IMG/VR virus record: IMGVR_UViG_3300020474_000091
Span: 1 to 26,051 of that record
From: a virus
Length of the DNA: 26,051 nucleotides
Direction: 5' to 3' (one strand)
How positions within the stretch are numbered: position 1 is the first letter of the stretch; each line of letters opens with the position of its first letter. Below are positions 6,936 through 14,302 of this stretch, one piece after another. Below the pieces are notes generated by a model. The model was not told the origin of the DNA. It saw only the letters and a list, made by a program, of their open reading frames with translations, and did no database searches. Position numbers and translations under genes: made by a program.

Positions 6936-8640
6936 GGAGAGTACTAAAGTTCTTTGGTTTCTCTACAACTAGAGTTCTCTCAAACTTATCACTCATAGAT
7001 TCTTTATGTGAGATAACGAACACATTTGTGCGGTCATCAAAATTTCTCAAGATCCATCCTAACTCAGATGTACCTGATTGATCGAGAGATCCATCAAAGA
7101 TCTCGTCTAAGATAAGTAGGTTAGTATCGACACTATTCTTAAGCTTAGCGATAGCACGCCAAGTAAGCAGAAGAGCAATATCAATTCTTGCTTTCTCTCC
7201 TTCACTAAACGACTCATACGAAAAGACATCACGGTATCTAGACTTAATAGTTTCCTCAAAGTTCTCATCTAAAGTAAAATTAACATAAAACTCCATGTTA
7301 CCAAGGAAATGACCTATCATCTTATTCATAGTAGGAAGATAAGTCTTTATAATTCTAGTCTTAATTCCACTATCTTTCAACAGTTTTGATGCAACACTTA
7401 ACGTATCTTTATCTTTTCTTGTTTCCTCTAGTTCTATAGACAAACTTTTCTTTTCAGTCACAAGAGTTTTTAGTTTATTATACTCTTCTTTTGCATCAGC
7501 ATTGTCTTTAGTTAAATCATCTATCTCTGTATTAATATCAGTTATAGTTTTTCTGATAGAAGTTAGTTCATAGTTCGTTTGATTTACACTAGTGTTTAAG
7601 TCACTAATCTCTGTAGACAATTCAGTAAACTTTTCTACCCTAGACTGTTCTTCTTCAATAGCAGTATTGAGATCATCAAATCCTAATTGTAATTCTTGTA
7701 TTTTATCTTTACCACTAGCAATCTTCTCTTCTCTAAAACTGTCTTCAAGTGTTTGTGTGCATGTAGGACACACATGATTATCTTCAAAAAACTTATGTTC
7801 CTTCTTAACTGAATTAAGTTTATGTGTTAACTTCATCAAGTATGTGTTCAACTTATTGAGTTTTTTATTAGACTGTTTATAGTCCAACATTTCTTCATTA
7901 AGTCTCAATATTTGTTGTGTTAGGTCTGTAATAATATCAGTGTTGTCTGTTTCCTTTTGCTGATATTCAAGGATTTTTTGCTTCTTCCTGTCAATTTCTT
8001 CCTTGTCTCTCTTCTCCAGATTTAACATATGTCCTTTCTGGATATTAATTTTATTCTTAACTAGTTCTAACTGATAGTCAACATCTCTAAGTTCTTCATT
8101 ATTAATCTTTACCTTTGCTCTAAGGTTATCATTCATTGTAGAGAAAATTTGAATGTCTAGAATGTCTTCAATAATTTCTCTTCGTTGTCCTAAGGGCATT
8201 CGCATGAAGGGAACGAATGTTGAAGCACCTAAGATAACAACCTGAGTAAATGATTTGAAGTTCATCTTCAAAACATTCTTTTCAAAATTCTTTTGTTGAT
8301 CCATAACAGTTGCTTCTTGATTAAACAACTGTCCATTCAATTTGATCTCAAACATGTTTGGTTTGATAGCACGCATCACATGGTAGTCATTTCTACCAAT
8401 AGAAAACTCAACCTCAACAACAGTATCTTTCTCATTGATACTATTAATTAAAGATGATTTACTAATCTTACGAAAAGGTTTTCCAAACAGCGCAAAAGTA
8501 AGAGCATCTAAAATAGTACTCTTACCTGCTCCGTTACTACCAACTATTAAATTTGTTTTTGCAACTCGTAGTTCAATTTCAGAGAAGGTGTTTCCTGTAG
8601 AGAGGAAATTCTTCCATCGAACTTTTTCAAACGTAATCAT
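6925..8640 (-). CDS. 46: gp46 recombination endonuclease subunit (Rad50/SbcC-like)
   Basis: 571 residues; T4 gp46 has 560. With gp47 it forms the Mre11/Rad50-type complex that resects DNA ends for recombination-dependent replication and degrades host DNA. Walker A GSNGAGKST lies at about 34-42. Long coiled coils flank a zinc hook CPTC at 291-294. The ABC signature FSEGEKARIDIALLLTWR starts near 478, and Walker B NLLILDEIFDGSLD is near 507-520. The C-terminal VISHKES carries the H-loop. The start overlaps the stop of the 88-residue gene (ATGA). All functional motifs are intact. Confidence 0.95.
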   Translation of the reverse strand: MITFEKVRWKNFLSTGNTFSEIELRVAKTNLIVGSNGAGKSTILDALTFALFGKPFRKISKSSLINSINEKDTVVEVEFSIGRNDYHVMRAIKPNMFEIKLNGQLFNQEATVMDQQKNFEKNVLKMNFKSFTQVVILGASTFVPFMRMPLGQRREIIEDILDIQIFSTMNDNLRAKVKINNEELRDVDYQLELVKNKINIQKGHMLNLEKRDKEEIDRKKQKILEYQQKETDNTDIITDLTQQILRLNEEMLDYKQSNKKLNKLNTYLMKLTHKLNSVKKEHKFFEDNHVCPTCTQTLEDSFREEKIASGKDKIQELQLGFDDLNTAIEEEQSRVEKFTELSTEISDLNTSVNQTNYELTSIRKTITDINTEIDDLTKDNADAKEEYNKLKTLVTEKKSLSIELEETRKDKDTLSVASKLLKDSGIKTRIIKTYLPTMNKMIGHFLGNMEFYVNFTLDENFEETIKSRYRDVFSYESFSEGEKARIDIALLLTWRAIAKLKNSVDTNLLILDEIFDGSLDQSGTSELGWILRNFDDRTNVFVISHKESMSDKFERTLVVEKPKNFSTLHEY

Positions 8641-8903
8641 AAAATATGAGGAGGAATAATCAAATCGTCATCTGAGAACACCACGTAATCGTGTCCCATA
8701 TGCTTACATGCTGTCATTATAGCATCTTTATCGATCTCTACAACATCCAATTCTGGAGCCATAGGATCTGTACATTCGTCTATCAGATAAACATAGCGTT
8801 CAGCATCTTCTTCTTGCTCAAACATTGGAACAACTTGGCGTTCTGCAATGTTAGCAAGAGAGAAGACCTGTTCTGGTTTGCCCGTTAGAGTAAGAATGTA
8901 CAT
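8637..8903 (-). CDS. DUF3110-like protein between gp47 and gp46
   Basis: 88 residues starting MYILTLTGKPEQVFSLANIA. The pattern VVPMFEQEEDAERYVYLID followed by VVEIDKDAIMTACKHMG, ending in a Y-x-V-x-x-x-D segment, fits the DUF3110 family of cyanobacterial and cyanophage proteins (hydrophobic N-terminus, then MFEDEDDAxRYA, then a V-x-x-ID-x-x-x-I-x-x-x-C helix). The function of the family is not known. It lies between the two subunits of the gp46/gp47 nuclease with an ATGA overlap to gp46 and a 3-nt gap from gp47, so it should be co-translated with them. Confidence 0.65.
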   Translation of the reverse strand: MYILTLTGKPEQVFSLANIAERQVVPMFEQEEDAERYVYLIDECTDPMAPELDVVEIDKDAIMTACKHMGHDYVVFSDDDLIIPPHIL

Positions 8904-8906
8904 TCG

Positions 8907-9947
8907 TCATGTTACCTCACATGACTCTATGTATAAAGTCTGCATCAATTTCTTTAGGTCAGACTTGTCTACAGATACGTCAACTTCGTCAATATATTCA
9001 TTGAGTAATGTTAATGTATCCTTCACATCAATGTCTGCGTCTTCATCTATGTCTGCATCGAGTAGAGTTTCAATAATTTTAACATCATGAACCCCTTCGC
9101 GGTACAGTCTATCAATAAATGAATCAAACTGTGAGTACTTTCTCTTTTCTTCGACAATGAGTTTGACGAATGAACTCTTATAAGGAGTTACATCCACTTT
9201 ATCATAGTCAGTATCTACATCGTTGTAGTAGATTTTATGAAAGATCTCATATGGATTCTTAATCCACTTTAATGTATCTGCCTCTGTATCGTAGATATGA
9301 AATCCACGAGGATCTTTATAGTCATTCCAGTAGATCTGATATGGATTACCAAGATACTGAATATTACCATGCTTTGATTTGTGATGGTAATGACCAGTCC
9401 AGACACGATTGAATCTATGAAATAGATTTCTATCCATACCATGATCCATCATAAGACCAGGAGTCATCTCAAATCCAGCAAGTTCTAGATGACCTGCACA
9501 TATATCTGCGTTACTAGTCTCAAGTAACTTGGTAACATTCTTTTGATTTTCCTTATTAATCCAAGGAAGCATAAGAAAATTTTTACTGCCCAGTTTAATT
9601 TCTGTTGCTTCAGCATAAACAGTAAAGTTTTCGTACTTATCTAAAAGAAGTTCTGGTGAATTAATTTTATTAGTGTTCTTATAATATGTACAGTGATTAC
9701 CAAGAATCATATGGACTTTATAATCCTTCAATCGTGAGAAATAATTTTCTGTAATTCTATTGTAAGTATTAAAGTCAATCGTTTTCCTGTTATCAAAGGT
9801 ATCACCAAGATCCATAACAGTATCTACACCCTCTTTTTCTAAAGTGGGGAAGAATATATTATCATAAAACTTTTGAAAGAATTCCCAGAATGCTGGGTTT
9901 CCTTTACGTGCATCTAAATGTTGATCTGTAATTACAGCAATTTTCAT
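8907..9947 (-). CDS. 47: gp47 recombination endonuclease subunit (Mre11/SbcD-like)
   Basis: 346 residues; T4 gp47 has 339. It is the calcineurin-like phosphoesterase subunit of the gp46/gp47 complex. Metal-binding motifs appear in order: DQH (D8, H10), GDTFDN (D49), GNH (N84, H85), GHLEL (H153) and GHYHH (H186, H188). The C-terminal third is acidic and probably binds gp46. The start ATG directly follows the stop of the upstream 77-residue gene. All phosphoesterase motifs are intact, so the nuclease is likely active. Confidence 0.95.
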   Translation of the reverse strand: MKIAVITDQHLDARKGNPAFWEFFQKFYDNIFFPTLEKEGVDTVMDLGDTFDNRKTIDFNTYNRITENYFSRLKDYKVHMILGNHCTYYKNTNKINSPELLLDKYENFTVYAEATEIKLGSKNFLMLPWINKENQKNVTKLLETSNADICAGHLELAGFEMTPGLMMDHGMDRNLFHRFNRVWTGHYHHKSKHGNIQYLGNPYQIYWNDYKDPRGFHIYDTEADTLKWIKNPYEIFHKIYYNDVDTDYDKVDVTPYKSSFVKLIVEEKRKYSQFDSFIDRLYREGVHDVKIIETLLDADIDEDADIDVKDTLTLLNEYIDEVDVSVDKSDLKKLMQTLYIESCEVT

Positions 9948-10181
9948 TTATTGCCCCACCCATCCGTCATACGAATCAGAGAGTCTAGAGTCCGTCCAGT
10001 TGGTTGATTGACTTTCCAAGTTGAATCTCGACATTTTAATACAAGTGTCTCTCGAATATGAGGTGAGGATTCCCTTACCATCCTGATCGTAGCTAGTCCA
10101 CGTTCCAGAGCGTTGTACCTCGACACGGAATCTTCCTCCGCTAGTTTCAAACCATTCATAAGTTTCGTAATCTCCACTCAT
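9948..10181 (-). CDS. Small conserved phage protein (77 aa), function unknown
   Basis: 77 residues starting MSGDYETYEWFETSGGRFRV, rich in W, Y, S and D and probably beta-stranded. The start overlaps the stop of the 49-residue gene in an ATGA junction and the stop abuts the gp47 start. A second frame of equal length (9944-10177) covers the same DNA; this one is preferred because both of its ends fit the neighbouring genes exactly. No family is recognised. Confidence 0.65.
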   Translation of the reverse strand: MSGDYETYEWFETSGGRFRVEVQRSGTWTSYDQDGKGILTSYSRDTCIKMSRFNLESQSTNWTDSRLSDSYDGWVGQ

Positions 10182-10327
10182 CGTTTTAATTCTTCTTGTG
10201 TTCTATTGTAAATAACGATGCGTTCATTTTCAATAGTGAATTCTAGCACGTCATCGTAATCCCACATGAGTTCTTCATACAATGTATTAAGTCTTCTCAT
10301 GTCTTCATATAATCCACCGTCACTCAT
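10178..10327 (-). CDS. Micro-gene (49 aa) between gp55 and the 77-residue gene
   Basis: Read from the DNA: ATG at 10327, stop TGA at 10178-10180, 49 residues beginning MSDGGLYEDMRRLNTLYEEL and ending RTQEELKR. The start overlaps the gp55 stop (ATGA) and the stop overlaps the next start (ATGA). It is acidic, with a helical first half and a beta-like ENERIVIYN segment. The two overlaps make it very likely real, filling a 142-nt gap between longer genes. Function unknown; its position suggests co-expression with the late sigma factor. Confidence 0.75.
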   Translation of the reverse strand: MSDGGLYEDMRRLNTLYEELMWDYDDVLEFTIENERIVIYNRTQEELKR

Positions 10328-10803
10328 CTGTTCATCCTGATCTCGATGTTCTCTTTAATGGTATTCATCTCAGCAGAACCTGAGGTACCACCACTATCAT
10401 CGATTTGCATAACAGTTGACGCATCAGAATGATCTAGAATTTTTTGTTTAATTTCTAATTGCTTCTTCTCTTTCTGTATGCGGCGCAGAAAAGCGTAGTA
10501 AATAATTTGGGTAAAGTATGCAAAGGGGTTCTTAGACTTCTCAGGATCGAAATTATCGATGTACTGTAAGCAGTTCTCAATACCATCACATATCATATCT
10601 TCCCTAAAAGGGTAGTTAACGAAATTTGGTTTGTAAGAAAGGTGAGTTGCAATCTTTAAAAAGCAGTCCCCAACATAATTACTCACCCTAGGTTTGGGTT
10701 TATCATGTTCCTTAGCGTAAGCAACCCTCTCCCTATAAGAAGTCATTGCTTCCAATAGTTCTTTGTTGTTCACATAGTATTCGGTGTTCTTACGCCTGAC
10801 CAT
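10324..10803 (-). CDS. 55: gp55 late-transcription sigma factor
   Basis: 159 residues; T4 gp55 has 185. It directs host RNA polymerase to TATAAATA-type late promoters and works with the gp45 clamp. The segment DMICDGIENCLQYIDNFDPE, followed by KNPFAYFTQIIYYAFLRRIQKEKK, corresponds to sigma region 2 (core binding and -10 recognition). No region 4 is visible, as expected for gp55, which does not read a -35. AAAGG lies a few bases upstream of the start. It is the first gene after a 119-nt gap containing a sigma70-like promoter, so it is probably expressed by the unmodified or early host polymerase before late genes. Confidence 0.93.
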   Translation of the reverse strand: MVRRKNTEYYVNNKELLEAMTSYRERVAYAKEHDKPKPRVSNYVGDCFLKIATHLSYKPNFVNYPFREDMICDGIENCLQYIDNFDPEKSKNPFAYFTQIIYYAFLRRIQKEKKQLEIKQKILDHSDASTVMQIDDSGGTSGSAEMNTIKENIEIRMNR

Positions 10804-10825
10804 ATATTACCTTTTGCATATCTGT

Positions 10826-10854
10826 ATACTACCACAAAAAGAAACTTCTTGCAA
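10826..10854 (-). promoter_or_regulatory. Sigma70-like promoter reading into gp55
   Basis: On the minus strand TTGCAA (10849-10854), a 17-nt spacer and TAGTAT (10826-10831). The predicted transcript would start near 10819, about 16 nt before the gp55 ATG, leaving room for AAAGG. Position, spacing and hexamers agree. Confidence 0.6.
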
Positions 10855-10861
10855 TAGGGGC

Positions 10862-10890
10862 TTGACGGATCCTCATAAACTTAGTACAAT
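10862..10890 (+). promoter_or_regulatory. Near-consensus sigma70 promoter on the plus strand, antisense to the genes
   Basis: TTGACG (10862-10867), a 17-nt spacer and TACAAT (10885-10890). It points away from gp55, towards the 3' ends of the 138-residue gene and uvsW, so any RNA would be antisense. AACCTTGTGAAGGTT, a 6-bp stem-loop, begins immediately downstream. No plus-strand gene is evident. Confidence 0.45.
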
Positions 10891-10905
10891 AACCTTGTGA
10901 AGGTT
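10891..10905. other. Stem-loop in the gap upstream of gp55
   Basis: AACCTT/AAGGTT with a 3-nt loop. A second small stem-loop, GTAGC/GCTAC, spans the stop codon of the 138-residue gene (about 10916-10928). Neither has a U-run, so neither is a classic terminator. Confidence 0.35.
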
Positions 10906-10922
10906 CAAAGGAAGGTAGTAGC

Positions 10923-11339
10923 TTAGCTACCCTTGTAGATCTTCTCTAACATTTTTCTCGTTTGATCTACTGATCCAACGTACCCAGGTAGTATTTTTTC
11001 TGGGTTACCATTCTTACCTTCGTTCTGATGTTGTGCTAAAGACTTTGCTTTCTTGTCTTCAGATAAACACTTTAAGTAAAAGTTCTCTATCTTCTTATCA
11101 CACTGACTCATTGTAAGAATATGATTCCTTGGTAATAGGAATAAATCTTCAAATGTAGAATGTAACCACTCTGATAGAGTGAATCCATTTATATTCATAT
11201 CAGCTTTTCTTCTAGATACATGCTCTACTAGCATGGGTTCGCTAACTAAACAAGTATCTTCTTCAGGCATGTAACAGACTTTACATATAATCTCTTCACC
11301 TGATATTAACTTTATAGTAGCGTAAAATTCGTCTTCCAT
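10923..11339 (-). CDS. Conserved phage protein, possible Sm-like N-terminal fold
   Basis: 138 residues. The N-terminal ATIKLISGEEIICKVCYMPE followed by DTCLVSEPMLVEHV resembles a small Sm-like beta barrel (strand, GEE turn, strand, then a D-x-x-x-L-x-x-P segment). The C-terminal part is helical and charged, ending SVDQTRKMLEKIYKG. The start lies 4 nt after the uvsW stop with TGAGGA close upstream, so it belongs to the uvsY-uvsW operon. RNA binding would be a natural guess for an Sm-like fold, but it rests only on pattern similarity. Confidence 0.6.
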   Translation of the reverse strand: MEDEFYATIKLISGEEIICKVCYMPEEDTCLVSEPMLVEHVSRRKADMNINGFTLSEWLHSTFEDLFLLPRNHILTMSQCDKKIENFYLKCLSEDKKAKSLAQHQNEGKNGNPEKILPGYVGSVDQTRKMLEKIYKGS

Positions 11340-11343
11340 ATCC

Positions 11344-12798
11344 TCATCGTAGGTTTACTTTTATAACTTCGTATTTAAAATTTTCAGATTGATAGATATT
11401 GACTCTTTCGTTTAAATGTTTAAGAGTGTAATTTCTACCATTAATATCGTCAGCGATATCGTATAAGGTTGCTATGTCTTTGCCTTCACCTTTCCTAAGT
11501 ACTCTTCCAATTGACTGGAGGTTCCTGATTCTTGACTTACTAGGTGAAGCAAATATAATATTGTGTAATCGCTTGATGTTGATACCAGTGGAGAATGTAC
11601 CATAGGATGCAATAATAATTGCATTGTCTTCAGTCTCAGTGAGTTGTCTAACCTCTTCTCGGTCCTCGACATCTGTTCCACCGTGAACAAAGAATACTTT
11701 CCTTCGCTCATCTACAGTACTATTTATTAAATCATGCAACGGTTCGCCATGTTTTTCGATATAATTGAATAGGACAAGGGTGTTACCTTCAATGTCTGCT
11801 ACTAAATTTTTAATCAAGTTGTTTCTTCCTCTGTGTTGTACAAGGAAATCAATCTCATCTTGATATGATTCAAAGTATTGTGGAGTATGATTACACAACA
11901 ATATCTTGATTCTAAATTTTGATAGGTAACCTGACTTGATTAATTCGTCAGTTTTGGTAACCTGTTTACAGGATCCAAACAATCCTTCTAACACCCACTT
12001 GTGTGTTTTGCTACCGTCGAGAGTACCAGTAAAACCAAATCTATATTTTGCATTATGAAGTTTAGTCATAATGCCTGTAAGGGATTTGGATTTAAAAAGG
12101 TGTGCTTCGTCTCCAATCACACAATCAATATCGTCAAAATATCTCTTAGGAAACTTATAGATAGATTGCCATGTTGAAATTATGACTGACTTCTCGGTAC
12201 TTTTATCTTTACCACTGTAGATCTTATGAACGAATTCATCCGCCGCCCATCCATACTCTTTGAAGTCATTCACCATTTGCTCTACCAAAGAAGTAGTAGG
12301 CACGATGATGAGCGTTTTCTTGTTGGTGGCGCAATAGTATCTGACGAGGGAATAGATCATCAAACTCTTACCGCTGCCCGTAGGGGAAAGAAGTAATTTA
12401 CGATTGTGTTTAAGTGCCTCGTAGACTGCCTCGTATTGATATTGGCGAGGTTCAACATGACTGATCTTATCCATAAAGATTTTAACTCCCTCTAAGGAGA
12501 CAAATCCATTGGTATCACTAGCATCACCATACCAATCATTCTTTTCATACGCTACAGTATACGCTCTTTCTCCTGCCCACTCAAATAAATGGTCTAGTAA
12601 ACCTCCATACAACTCACCATTCGCAGGAGAATATAAGCGAATCATTCCGTCCCAGTATTTGTATCTGGGATTTCTTTTTAGAAACTTTGCTTCTGGTACT
12701 TCAAATGAAAAGTAATCAGACAACTCATGATGAATATGAGCTGCTCCAGCAACAGTGACGTATACCTCATTCTTTTTTTTAATTACGATGTCGGTCAT
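11344..12798 (-). CDS. uvsW: UvsW RNA/DNA helicase
   Basis: 484 residues; T4 UvsW is 503. This superfamily 2 helicase unwinds R-loops and branched DNA, and in T4 drives the switch from origin-dependent to recombination-dependent replication. The N-terminal ~110 residues (PEAKFLKRNPRYKYWDGMIR) match the UvsW DNA-binding domain. Helicase motifs follow: I SPTGSGKS at 138-145, II GDEAH at 229-233, III FTGTL at 256-260 and VI QSIGRVLRKG near 425. The start overlaps the uvsY stop (TAATG), the same gene pair as in T4. Confidence 0.95.
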   Translation of the reverse strand: MTDIVIKKKNEVYVTVAGAAHIHHELSDYFSFEVPEAKFLKRNPRYKYWDGMIRLYSPANGELYGGLLDHLFEWAGERAYTVAYEKNDWYGDASDTNGFVSLEGVKIFMDKISHVEPRQYQYEAVYEALKHNRKLLLSPTGSGKSLMIYSLVRYYCATNKKTLIIVPTTSLVEQMVNDFKEYGWAADEFVHKIYSGKDKSTEKSVIISTWQSIYKFPKRYFDDIDCVIGDEAHLFKSKSLTGIMTKLHNAKYRFGFTGTLDGSKTHKWVLEGLFGSCKQVTKTDELIKSGYLSKFRIKILLCNHTPQYFESYQDEIDFLVQHRGRNNLIKNLVADIEGNTLVLFNYIEKHGEPLHDLINSTVDERRKVFFVHGGTDVEDREEVRQLTETEDNAIIIASYGTFSTGINIKRLHNIIFASPSKSRIRNLQSIGRVLRKGEGKDIATLYDIADDINGRNYTLKHLNERVNIYQSENFKYEVIKVNLR

Positions 12799-13274
12799 TA
12801 GTCACTACCGTTTATGAATTTCTCCCATTGAATAGCAGAGTTAATCTGAAATCCACGACTGGAGATTTGTTTCATTACTTGATCTAAGAAATAAAGCATC
12901 TGATTAATATAAGTAATCTTTGCTTCCATGTTAATAATATCTTCATCAGACTCGAGATAAACTCTCATTTTTTCTGATGTTTTGATGCTGGTACCAAATG
13001 GTTTCTCTGCATAAGTCTTGGCGTCAGCTTCTCCACCGTAATATTCTCTTTTCTTTCTCACCAATTGTCTCGATTGAAACTCTAGTGATGTCTTTATTTC
13101 TGTTAGATCAGTGTAATGGTTTAAATATTTATTGTGTTGGAAAGGAATTTCAAGAGCTAACTGACCAAGATCTGTGGTGTATTGTTTGTTCTTGAATTGA
13201 AAATCTACTTCAGAGTCTTCTGCCCAATCAGCACGGATTTTATCAAAGCGATTACGAAGTGAATCAAAGTTCAT
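12798..13274 (-). CDS. uvsY: UvsY recombination mediator
   Basis: 158 residues; T4 UvsY has 137. UvsY loads the UvsX recombinase on gp32-coated single-stranded DNA. The identification rests on its place directly before uvsW, its size and its helical, charged make-up (LTEIKTSLEFQSRQLVRKKR, with a lysine/arginine-rich middle), plus the segment EKMRVYLESDEDIINMEAKI, typical of cyanophage UvsY. The ATG overlaps the 3' end of gp3 by 11 nt and the stop overlaps uvsW. No catalytic motif is expected. Confidence 0.85.
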   Translation of the reverse strand: MNFDSLRNRFDKIRADWAEDSEVDFQFKNKQYTTDLGQLALEIPFQHNKYLNHYTDLTEIKTSLEFQSRQLVRKKREYYGGEADAKTYAEKPFGTSIKTSEKMRVYLESDEDIINMEAKITYINQMLYFLDQVMKQISSRGFQINSAIQWEKFINGSD

Positions 13275-13785
13275 TAAGGTTTTTATCAGTTATCATATAG
13301 TTGTGATACTTGAATACAACGTTTGCTGTAAAGTATTCTTGATCAGTCAAGGTAGCATCAAAGGGAATTGAAGTAAGTGAGATAGGAAATAGACTCCTAA
13401 ACACTGCTGCTATTTTAACCTGATAGTTTGATGTAGTAATTAGTAACCTACCATCACTATACTCAGGTTCTGATGGTACAACAGTGGTATCAGCACCATC
13501 ATTACCATTCCTTCTAATCCATTTCTGAATAGAATTGTAGTTTTTTAAATCCTCATCAATAATAAACTGCACATTAAAATCACCAAAGGTTACTCCTCCA
13601 CCAGGAATGATGGGTACGGAACGAAACCTTGTAGGGACTTCTGTTACAGGCATTGCTATCTCTGGAACATTTGCTTGATTACAGAAAAAATCTACACCAT
13701 CAAACAACTCGAGTTCTAATTTAAACCCGAGTGGAGATAGGTAGTTTCTATTATTAAGTTGTGATTTGTACCAGTCGGCAGACAT
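13264..13785 (-). CDS. 3: gp3 tail completion and sheath stabilizer protein
   Basis: 173 residues; T4 gp3 has 176. In T4 it caps the tail tube and stabilises the sheath after it reaches full length. The start MSADWYKSQLNNRNYLSPLG, then FKLELELFDGVDFFCNQANVP, is typical of cyanophage gp3. The N-terminal half (NQANVPEIAMPVTEVPTRFR) also resembles tail-tube-like proteins such as gp19, in keeping with the shared fold of tube and terminator proteins. It lies downstream of gp23 and directly before uvsY, the usual cyanophage order. An ACTAAATA sequence upstream could be a late promoter. Confidence 0.88.
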   Translation of the reverse strand: MSADWYKSQLNNRNYLSPLGFKLELELFDGVDFFCNQANVPEIAMPVTEVPTRFRSVPIIPGGGVTFGDFNVQFIIDEDLKNYNSIQKWIRRNGNDGADTTVVPSEPEYSDGRLLITTSNYQVKIAAVFRSLFPISLTSIPFDATLTDQEYFTANVVFKYHNYMITDKNLNEL

Positions 13786-13805
13786 GTCAACTTACCAAGC
13801 TATAA

Positions 13806-13928
13806 CTATTTAGTCTTGTTTTTTTCGTCTAGTTTTTTTAAAAATTCTTCATCAGGAGTAAAGATGATAGGACCTTGCGCTATCACCTCTTGCAATTCTG
13901 CTAATATTTCTTTGTCTTCATCATTCAT
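13806..13928 (-). CDS. Micro-gene (40 aa), acidic, upstream of gp3
   Basis: Read from the DNA: ATG at 13928 overlaps the preceding stop in an ATGA junction; stop TAG at 13806-13808. The product has 40 residues, beginning MNDEDKEILAELQEVIAQGP and ending LDEKNKTK. It is charged and probably helical, with a central PIIFTPDEEF segment. No family is recognised. The exact overlap and the fill of the gap before gp3 argue that it is real. Confidence 0.65.
   Translation of the reverse strand: MNDEDKEILAELQEVIAQGPIIFTPDEEFLKKLDEKNKTK
13807..13814 (-). promoter_or_regulatory. Late-promoter-like ACTAAATA before gp3
   Basis: Minus-strand ACTAAATA, 21 nt upstream of the gp3 ATG and overlapping the stop of the 40-residue gene. 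It differs from the T4 late consensus TATAAATA in its first letters. Two other structural-gene boundaries carry the same core CTAAATA. Confidence 0.35.
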
Positions 13929-14083
13929 TTGTTTCTAAGAATGTTAGTTACCAACCTATCTGCGCAAGAGTATATTCTATCATTGTTAGAACCATTACCA
14001 AACTCCTTGAACAAGATTGATAATACTTCTGTCCTTATACTCATAAGTTCATCACTGTAATTAGAATCGAATGTTGAGTTCAT
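13925..14083 (-). CDS. Small conserved phage protein (52 aa), function unknown
   Basis: The frame is open back to a TTG at 14188, but the preferred start is the ATG at 14083, which overlaps the stop of the upstream micro-gene (TAATG). The 52-residue product starts MNSTFDSNYSDELMSIRTEV and contains LSILFKEFGNGSNNDRIYSC followed by ADRLV, a pattern I associate with short cyanophage proteins but cannot name. It contains one cysteine and no membrane segment. The stop overlaps the next start by ATGA, so three small genes run as a coupled chain after the gp23 terminator. Confidence 0.6.
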   Translation of the reverse strand: MNSTFDSNYSDELMSIRTEVLSILFKEFGNGSNNDRIYSCADRLVTNILRNK

Positions 14084-14202
14084 TAGGTTTTCTTGGGTTC
14101 GTGTTCTTTTACCTTTGACCATACCATGTTGTAGTATTGACCTGAGGTATTTTTCGCTTTTTGCATTTGCTCTAGTATAGAGGACCAAATCAAATATTGC
14201 AT
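14083..14202 (-). CDS. Micro-gene (39 aa) after the gp23 terminator
   Basis: Read from the DNA: ATG at 14202, stop TAA at 14083-14085, 39 residues beginning MQYLIWSSILEQMQKAKNTS and ending EHEPKKT. Its stop overlaps the ATG of the next gene (TAATG). An extended -10 promoter ends only about 13 nt upstream, so the transcript leader would be very short. No family is recognised, and the competing TTG-started frame over the same DNA cannot be fully excluded. Confidence 0.45.
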   Translation of the reverse strand: MQYLIWSSILEQMQKAKNTSGQYYNMVWSKVKEHEPKKT

Positions 14203-14214
14203 GTTGCTTTTCAT

Positions 14215-14244
14215 ATTATAACAGATAATGAACTATAATGTATA
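14215..14244 (-). promoter_or_regulatory. Extended -10 promoter after gp23
   Basis: Minus-strand TGTTATAAT (14215-14223) is a perfect extended -10, with a weak -35 TATACA (14239-14244) 18 nt upstream. It directly follows the gp23 terminator and would start a new transcript near 14208 for the small genes and possibly gp3. Confidence 0.55.
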
Positions 14245-14253
14245 TATGTAGAC

Positions 14254-14280
14254 AAAAAAAAGGGGTCCAGTTAGGACCCC
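14254..14280 (-). terminator. Intrinsic terminator after gp23
   Basis: On the minus strand GGGGTCC, a 5-nt loop and GGACCCC, followed by eight T residues. It starts 22 nt after the gp23 stop and is a textbook rho-independent terminator. It would insulate highly expressed capsid transcription from the genes beyond. Confidence 0.92.
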
Positions 14281-14302
14281 ATAACATTGTACATGTAAAG
14301 AT

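Noticed and set aside
9944-10177. Alternative 77-codon minus-strand frame
   Set aside because: It shares DNA with 9948-10181, whose start and stop join both neighbours exactly; this frame overlaps the gp47 start and fits less well.
11721-13133. Late-promoter-like AATAAATA inside uvsW and uvsY
   Set aside because: Both copies (11721-11728, 13126-13133) are deep in coding sequence with no gene start close downstream.
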